A stretch of DNA of 64,000 bases. It comes from Fulvimonas soli (GTDB taxonomy: Bacteria; Pseudomonadota; Gammaproteobacteria; Xanthomonadales; Rhodanobacteraceae). The DNA lies in assembly GCF_003148905.1 (NCBI RefSeq), contig NZ_QGHC01000001.1, positions 149,128-213,127 on the forward strand, given 5' to 3'. Shown here piece after piece: positions 63,753 to 64,000 of this stretch. Positions within the stretch are counted from its first letter, which is position 1. Each line of letters starts with the position of its first letter. The position numbers were made by a program, and so were the translations under genes. The notes under the pieces are model-generated. The model worked only from the letters and a program-made list of their open reading frames with translations. It did no database searches and was not told the DNA's origin.

Positions 63753-64000
63753 CTATCTCTTCTTCTGCGCCAGCAGGCTGATGACCTCGAAGTGCGGCGC
63801 CTTGCGCTCGCGGCTGAGGCGGGTGCAGCTGAGCACGTCGAGCCCGGCGGCCCTGGCATGGCCTTCCAGCTCGGCCTGGGAGAAGCCCAGGTTGCGGTGG
63901 TCGAAGGGTTCCACCACGGCGCGGTGGCTGTGCTTGCCCAGGGTCACCGCGAGCAGGCGGCCGCCGCCGCGCAGCAGGCGCGCGGCCTCGGCCACCGCCC
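63753..64000 (-). CDS. SAM-dependent methyltransferase domain protein, C-terminal part
   Basis: The last about 82 residues; the gene runs off the right edge. [20 protein letters not shown] followed by [21 protein letters not shown] is the end of a class I methyltransferase fold. Next to metH in this order such genes are often ArsR-methyltransferase fusions (SahR-type regulators of the methionine cycle), but the HTH part, if any, is outside the window. 11 nt separate it from the homocysteine-binding metH gene. Confidence 0.7.
   Translation of the reverse strand, partial: AVAEAARLLRGGGRLLAVTLGKHSHRAVVEPFDHRNLGFSQAELEGHARAAGLDVLSCTRLSRERKAPHFEVISLLAQKKR

Overview
The window is about 64 kb of GC-rich DNA, almost certainly from a gammaproteobacterium of the order Xanthomonadales (Lysobacteraceae or Rhodanobacteraceae). 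Reasons: gene content and order (queG-nnr-tsaE-amiC-mutL, ribF-ileS-lspA-ispH, pilV-pilW-pilX-pilY1-pilE), a methionine synthase split into two genes, a TonB-dependent receptor, paired DUF1684 lipoproteins/exported proteins, and many dispersed palindromic repeats. The species cannot be named from sequence alone.

Layout. 1-3.6 kb: pantothenate genes panB (partial)-panC-panD and pgi. 3.8-10.7 kb: queG divergent from nnr-tsaE-amiC-mutL. 10.9-16.1 kb: two tandem DUF1684 genes, an enoyl-CoA hydratase, a Mip-type FKBP, and an overlapping DUF1289-NUDIX-sulfurtransferase operon. 16.3-22.0 kb (minus strand): uvrA-thioesterase and DUF4139-enoyl-CoA isomerase. 22.2-25.1 kb: a DUF2059 protein, rplU-rpmA, a heptamer tandem repeat and obgE. 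25.2-29.7 kb: a TonB receptor divergent from a Tat-exported glycosylasparaginase and cutC. 30.1-38.3 kb: rpsT divergent from murJ, then ribF-[26-codon leader ORF]-ileS-lspA-ispH.

38.6-50.3 kb is an integrated 11.7-kb mobile element. It carries a tyrosine integrase, an AlpA-like regulator, a primase-polymerase/helicase, an iteron-like repeat cluster, a terminase-small-subunit-like protein, several unknown small genes and a divergent SacI-like restriction endonuclease / m5C methyltransferase pair. There is no capsid, tail or large terminase gene, which fits a phage satellite of the PICI type. It lies inside the anticodon loop of the host tRNA-Thr(CGT) gene: the 3' half plus terminator is at the left end, the 5' half plus promoter at the right end, with a 9-bp direct repeat at both junctions. 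The element carries its own complete tRNA-Thr(CGT), same strand, followed by a terminator, about 110 bp inside the right end, so the host promoter now reads into it. I regard this 'broken host tRNA with promoter-captured replacement' as the most interesting feature.

50.6-58.8 kb: the type IV pilus minor-pilin operon pilV-pilW-pilX-pilY1-pilE-fimT, then tRNA-Val(CAC). 59.1-64 kb: a LAB_N membrane protein and, on the minus strand, a methyltransferase-domain gene (partial)-metH (homocysteine part)-metH (pterin/B12/activation part).

Other observations: a palindromic repeat family has inserted in frame into both ileS and metH in opposite orientations; ileS is preceded by a short ORF ending Ile-Met-Ile-Ile with rare ATT codons, a candidate attenuation leader; and several genes have a -10 hexamer exactly 6 nt before ATG, suggesting leaderless mRNAs.
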